This document shows positions 27,203 to 30,783 of a stretch of 30,783 nucleotides of DNA, in pieces. The stretch spans positions 1 to 30,783 of IMG/VR virus record IMGVR_UViG_3300027782_000253, one strand, 5' to 3'. The position numbers were made by a program, and so were the translations under genes. This DNA is from a virus. The notes beneath the pieces are model-generated. The model did no database searches. It was given only the letters and a program-made list of their open reading frames with translations, and was not told the DNA's origin. Positions within the stretch are counted from its first letter, which is position 1; every line of letters starts with the position of its first letter.

Positions 27203-28498
27203 ATGAGCAACACACGCAAGGAAATCGCCGCCCGTCTTGGATTTGCTGCTGGCAACGGCGCAAAGGCTGAGTTTGCAATGAAGGTTGATATGCCAGAAAT
27301 TCGTGCAGAGTTTCTCGGGTTTGATGTTGACTCAAATGGCAACAAGATTGCGCGGTTCAAGAAATACTCAGGCGAAACCGTTCGCATTCAAACCAACGGG
27401 AACCTGCCAAAATCACATCGGATGACAAACCAAAGCCTTGATGCCAAGGCGATTGAGCAAGAAGTGTTGTCAAGCAGTTACGCTTCAAAGTTTGCATTGA
27501 AGCCTCGATCCTCCCGCCCCGGCGCAAAGACGGCGTTTGCAAATAACGACCCCGAGTTGGCTAACTTCCTTGTCAAGTACAAGGAAAACGAGAACAACAA
27601 CTACCATAGCGAAAACGTTGTTTTGCTTGCCGAATTTGTTGGCTCGTCAAGCGAAATTGCTCACGCAAAGGACATCTTGCGAAAAGTTCGGGCAGCGGGT
27701 CATTTGCCTTCTGATCTTAACGACGAGCAATACTCGCTTTATAAGAACCTAGCGGCGAAACTCAAATCCAAGTATCCCGGCGCTAAGTTCTCCCGCCCCG
27801 GCGCGAAGGCAAAATTTGAAATTTCTTCATATGAGCAAGCGGAATATCAAATTGCATTAAGTGAAGAACGCATTGCGTCTTATCGCAAGGCACTTGCAAA
27901 CACCGAAGCAATGATTAGAAACGCTAACAGTTTGATGCGTACCGCTGATTCAGGTGACAAGAAAGCAATGAAAGAAGTCATTGGCATTGCGCGAATGTTG
28001 GAATCAACAATGAAATCTCGCGGTTTCTCCCGCCCCGGCGCGAAGGACGAGTTTGGAGGCATGAAAGGTTTAGGCGATTGGACTGTTGGCTTTACTGATG
28101 TCATGAAAGAAAGAATTGCACAGCTGAAGCAGCTTGCGAAGTCATTAAAGGCAACAGTTACCTTGGGTCGCGTATCTCCAAACGGAATGTACAGCGGCAC
28201 GGTTACCCGGCGATATGGGCCAATGGAACCGCCTGATCTTATGGCTCCTAAAAAGGTTGAGCAGTTAATTAAATCGCTCGGCGGATATGAAAATGACAGT
28301 TGGCGTTACAACGCCCGCCCCGGCACAAAGACCCGCATGACCCGCGAGCAGACCGAGGAGCAGAAGGCAGGGCTGAAGATCATGTCCGCCGCTGACCCAG
28401 CCGTCGGCGCGAAGATCGCCAAGCTCATCAAAGAAGGCAAGCCACAAGACCAAGCGGTCGCAATCGCGCTCGACATGAAGCGCAGAGGAGAACTGTAA
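27203..28498 (+). CDS. Modular RPG-repeat protein 2
   Basis: A 431-residue protein, start taken at ATG 27203 by analogy with the 22640 gene; ATG 27179 and 27194 are in frame. It begins 'MSNTRKEIAARLGFAAGNGA' and continues KAEF, then has the octamer RPG-x-K-x-x-[FM] at residues 105, 198, 277 and 372. Modules of about 80-95 residues differ: one is Asn/Glu-rich, one helical ('EIAHAKDILRKVRAAG'), one with 'ALANTEAMIRNANSLMRTAD', one with a basic strand region. The C-terminal 'KIAKLIKEGKPQDQAVAIAL' then DMKRRGEL is a motif found at the ends of other phage proteins. The gene lies between MuF and a capsid-associated gene. Unknown function, same class as protein 1. Confidence 0.65.
   Translation: MSNTRKEIAARLGFAAGNGAKAEFAMKVDMPEIRAEFLGFDVDSNGNKIARFKKYSGETVRIQTNGNLPKSHRMTNQSLDAKAIEQEVLSSSYASKFALKPRSSRPGAKTAFANNDPELANFLVKYKENENNNYHSENVVLLAEFVGSSSEIAHAKDILRKVRAAGHLPSDLNDEQYSLYKNLAAKLKSKYPGAKFSRPGAKAKFEISSYEQAEYQIALSEERIASYRKALANTEAMIRNANSLMRTADSGDKKAMKEVIGIARMLESTMKSRGFSRPGAKDEFGGMKGLGDWTVGFTDVMKERIAQLKQLAKSLKATVTLGRVSPNGMYSGTVTRRYGPMEPPDLMAPKKVEQLIKSLGGYENDSWRYNARPGTKTRMTREQTEEQKAGLKIMSAADPAVGAKIAKLIKEGKPQDQAVAIALDMKRRGEL
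27515..28339 (+). repeat. Four octamer repeats in modular protein 2
   Basis: 24-base repeats start at 27515, 27794, 28031 and 28316, again with CGCCCCGGC and in one codon phase. Distances are 279, 237 and 285 bases. They match the five copies in 23017-24357 better than chance allows for independent coding, implying common origin or ongoing exchange. Confidence 0.8.
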
Positions 28499-29056
28499 AT
28501 GCCCGTAATCAACACCGCCCAAGAGAACTTCCGCAAGGTCACGGTCGCTACCGTCCCTGCAACCTACACCGCAGCGCAGGCCGTCCTGCTCAACGCTGCC
28601 CCAACTAGCACAACGGGCAGCGCCCTCTTGTGGGATATCAACACGGCATCGGTGAGCGGGACGAACCCGTCCTTGCTCTACGTCATGCCGTTCCTTGTAT
28701 CGGCGACCACCGCGCAGACCAGCATCGGTATGCGGCTCCTTGGCTGGCGCAAGTACCTTGACGCTGCCGGGACGAGCTTCTGGTATATGCCGACCGTCCT
28801 CGCGGACTTCACGCTGACATTCACAAGCGGAACCGTGCCGAACTACACGCTTGACGTGGCGAACACGCGCACCTTCTCGGGCATCACGCAGGTCGCCGGA
28901 ACCCCTGCGGCTAACCTGTACTCGCCCGCTACGGCGGCTGGTGCAAACGTGGAACCCGCCTACGCGATGGTTGACGTTGCCGGGGCTTCCTACGTCACGG
29001 CACAATTCAAGTCGAGCGGCACGCCAGACATGGGAACCTTCTGGGCTAACCTGTAA
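28499..29056 (+). CDS. Capsid-associated or decoration protein candidate
   Basis: A 185-residue protein from ATG 28499, directly after the previous stop, with GAGGAGAA as a strong binding site, which fits high-copy expression. The protein is beta-rich with many Thr, Ala, Ser and aromatic residues ('RLLGWRKYLDAAGTSFWYMP', 'VLADFTLTFTSGTVPNYTL'). It is too small for an HK97-type major capsid protein. It follows the head genes, so a decoration protein, head fibre base or minor capsid subunit is likely. No family recognised. The following gene starts at once (ATG 29057). Confidence 0.45.
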   Translation: MPVINTAQENFRKVTVATVPATYTAAQAVLLNAAPTSTTGSALLWDINTASVSGTNPSLLYVMPFLVSATTAQTSIGMRLLGWRKYLDAAGTSFWYMPTVLADFTLTFTSGTVPNYTLDVANTRTFSGITQVAGTPAANLYSPATAAGANVEPAYAMVDVAGASYVTAQFKSSGTPDMGTFWANL

Positions 29057-30783
29057 ATGAATCGAGCGAACCGTCCAAGGATGTCAAGGGTCAACGGCTC
29101 CTCCTACGCGAGCAAGCTGATGGGTCGCGCTGGCGTTTCGTCCACGCTGTCCCTTGACTTTACGGCGATGGGCGGAACGCTTAACTCACTTATCACGTTT
29201 AGCCGCACAAGCCCCGCGACTTTTATTAACTCGCTGGGATATGTTCAATACGCCGATGCGAACCTGATTTACAACAGCGTTTTGAGCGGAGCAGCGACAC
29301 CTTCGGGCTGGACTCTTGTTGCTGGGGGCGCAGGAGCAACCATTCCGTCCGATGGTATTCGCAGGTTTGTTACAACAACAGCGGCGCTGAACTTTTTTAA
29401 CAGCGCTGCGCTTTCGACATCGGTTGGAACGGTGTACGCATCAACAGTAAACCTCCGCGAGGTTAGCGGTCAGCATTACCGAGACTCATTTGAAATTGCC
29501 GCAGGCCCAACCATCCTAAAGTATTACAGGAATGGCGTTGAAGTCGCAAGCGGTACAGGCGAATATAACACGGCGCAGGCGGGGCTTATCACGGTTGTGT
29601 GGATTGCAACCAGCACGAGTTCCCACAATGTTCGGCATGGTATTGGATGCACCGGGTCAACTGTAGCAACTGCTGTTTGTGAATTTGAGAAGAGTCACAC
29701 AACGCCCGTGTTCTTTTCCGGAACAACAACAGCAACTTCACCTGCTTCCTACACGGCTCCCACATATGTTCCAAATACGGATACAGCGGCCGCATATCAC
29801 GCCCCTCGCTTTGACTATGACCCGACAACGCTTGCGGCCAAGGGATTGCTGCTAGAAGCGCCTGCAACAAATCTCCTTAATTGGAGCCAGACATTTGCTA
29901 CAACAGGTGGCACAAACAACAACTGGGCTGACACGAACCTCACGCGAACAAGCACTAACAACACTAGCCCAGACAATGGCACTACTGCGCTACGGATTAC
30001 CGCAAGCGTGCTAGGTAATGGCACAATCATCAGCAGCGCCGCTATTGGAACATCCGCGTCTCGCGTCTTGTCTGTTTGGCTTCGCCGCGTAACAGGTACG
30101 GGGAACATTCAGTACACGCTTGACAACGGCGCAACTTATACAACGCAAGCAATCACTTCGTCATGGGTTAGGTATTCGTTCCCAGCCACAACGGCCGCGC
30201 AACGCGTTGGGTTCCGCATTGTGACAAGTTTGGACGCTATTGAAATATGGGGCGCGCAACTAGAAACAACCGTTAGCACCTCTTACATTCCTACAGGTTC
30301 AAGCCAAGTAACCCGCGCTGTAGACACCGCGATTATTGCCGGGACGAACTTCAGCTCGTGGTACACGGGTGGCACAACAGGTACGTTTGTCGCTAACTGG
30401 TACGGCAGCGCGTCAACCCCAACCGCTCGCTCGGTAATTGCAACAAGCGACCAGACCACCAAACACCTGCATATGTATCAAACTCCTTCCGCGCTCACGC
30501 TGCGGCTGGCAGACTTTGGAGCAGCGGCAACCGTCACAACGGCAAACAGCCTGACCGCCAACGCATTGACTAAGGGCGCATTCAGTTACGCCAGCACGGC
30601 TACGAGTCTGTGCCTGAACGGTGGCACGGTCGCTACCGGGACGCTGGCGTTTACCGTCGCCCCAACGTGGCTCAGTATCGGCGGCCCGTCCACGAACGGA
30701 ACAAGCATCACCGACACGACCGTCATGCTTAACAACAGCATCAGCACGCTCCAGTATTACCCTGCGCGTCTGACTGACGACAA
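29057..30783 (+). CDS. Lectin-like head spike or fibre protein, partial
   Basis: A frame open from ATG 29057 to the window end, 575 complete codons and no stop, so the 3' end is missing. It contains 'TFSRTSPATFINSLGYVQYA' near residue 53 and later 'PRFDYDPTTLAAKGLLLEAP' followed by ATNLL, near residue 251, a pattern I know from phage spike and fibre proteins with carbohydrate-binding beta-sandwich (LamG/concanavalin-type) domains. The last visible residues, 'STLQYYPARLTD', match the usual end of such a domain. It is Thr/Ser/Ala-rich, with no membrane segment. A virion surface protein that binds sugar is likely. The segment 29200-30300 is more AT-rich than the packaging genes. Confidence 0.7.
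   Translation, partial: MNRANRPRMSRVNGSSYASKLMGRAGVSSTLSLDFTAMGGTLNSLITFSRTSPATFINSLGYVQYADANLIYNSVLSGAATPSGWTLVAGGAGATIPSDGIRRFVTTTAALNFFNSAALSTSVGTVYASTVNLREVSGQHYRDSFEIAAGPTILKYYRNGVEVASGTGEYNTAQAGLITVVWIATSTSSHNVRHGIGCTGSTVATAVCEFEKSHTTPVFFSGTTTATSPASYTAPTYVPNTDTAAAYHAPRFDYDPTTLAAKGLLLEAPATNLLNWSQTFATTGGTNNNWADTNLTRTSTNNTSPDNGTTALRITASVLGNGTIISSAAIGTSASRVLSVWLRRVTGTGNIQYTLDNGATYTTQAITSSWVRYSFPATTAAQRVGFRIVTSLDAIEIWGAQLETTVSTSYIPTGSSQVTRAVDTAIIAGTNFSSWYTGGTTGTFVANWYGSASTPTARSVIATSDQTTKHLHMYQTPSALTLRLADFGAAATVTTANSLTANALTKGAFSYASTATSLCLNGGTVATGTLAFTVAPTWLSIGGPSTNGTSITDTTVMLNNSISTLQYYPARLTDD

Noticed and set aside
28499-29056. Major capsid protein
   Set aside because: At 185 residues it is too short for an HK97-fold capsid subunit and shows no matching features.
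1-30783. CRISPR arrays, insertion sequences, integrase or attachment sites
   Set aside because: I found no regularly spaced short repeats with spacers, no transposase motifs and no recombinase; absence of an integrase in the window does not exclude one outside it.

Overview
This window is a dense piece of a tailed double-stranded DNA bacteriophage genome (Caudoviricetes, probably a siphovirus). It has a large terminase, a Mu gp29-type portal, a MuF head protein, a tail module with a programmed -1 frameshift, and a beta-helix tailspike. Recombination and regulation genes lie on the opposite strand. Most genes overlap by 1-4 bases (TAATG, ATGA, TTGA, GTGA). I saw no tRNA, integrase, CRISPR or insertion sequence. 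The host cannot be named. Shine-Dalgarno sites are common, base composition looks moderately GC-rich by eye (not computed), and a lipoprotein beside a small membrane/coiled-coil protein hints at, but does not prove, a Gram-negative host.

Layout. (a) 1-9728, plus: neck and tail genes: Mu gpG-like connector, tail tube, frameshifting assembly chaperones, tail terminator-like protein, a short tape-measure candidate, two large tail-tip proteins, an adaptor-sized protein and an 864-residue tailspike. (b) 9732-12903, plus: small membrane proteins and a lipoprotein (lysis-like), then a 612-residue protein with 44 cysteines and a smaller Cys-motif protein. (c) 12904-18800, minus: Gp157-like protein, ERF annealing protein, RusA resolvase, a small HTH protein, a CsrA-like protein, a C5 cytosine methyltransferase with a long open frame nested inside it, and several unknown genes. 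(d) 18801-19214: divergent control region with back-to-back promoters, a repeated 9-mer, a minus-strand terminator and a predicted pseudoknotted leader. (e) 19215-21197, plus: an initiator-like winged-helix gene carrying four 17-bp palindromic iterons (lambda-O-like origin), a loader-sized gene, a small HTH protein and a small-terminase candidate. (f) 21155-30783, plus: large terminase, portal, MuF protein, two modular proteins built around an RPG-A-K-A-[KE]-[FM] repeat, a capsid-associated candidate and a lectin-like spike protein cut by the window end.

How it fits together: transcription diverges from about 18.9 kb. Leftward genes modify and recombine DNA. Rightward genes replicate and package it, then build heads and, beyond the window edge and back at position 1 if the genome is circularly permuted, tails. 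The major capsid protein, head protease and endolysin were not recognised and probably lie outside the window.

The least-explained system is the pair of RPG-repeat proteins flanking the portal/MuF pair, together with two smaller neighbours that share their N-terminal RLGFAA-type header. The nested frame in the methyltransferase, the structured leader RNA and the Cys-rich protein are the next most interesting. All family assignments are from reading the sequence; no search was run.
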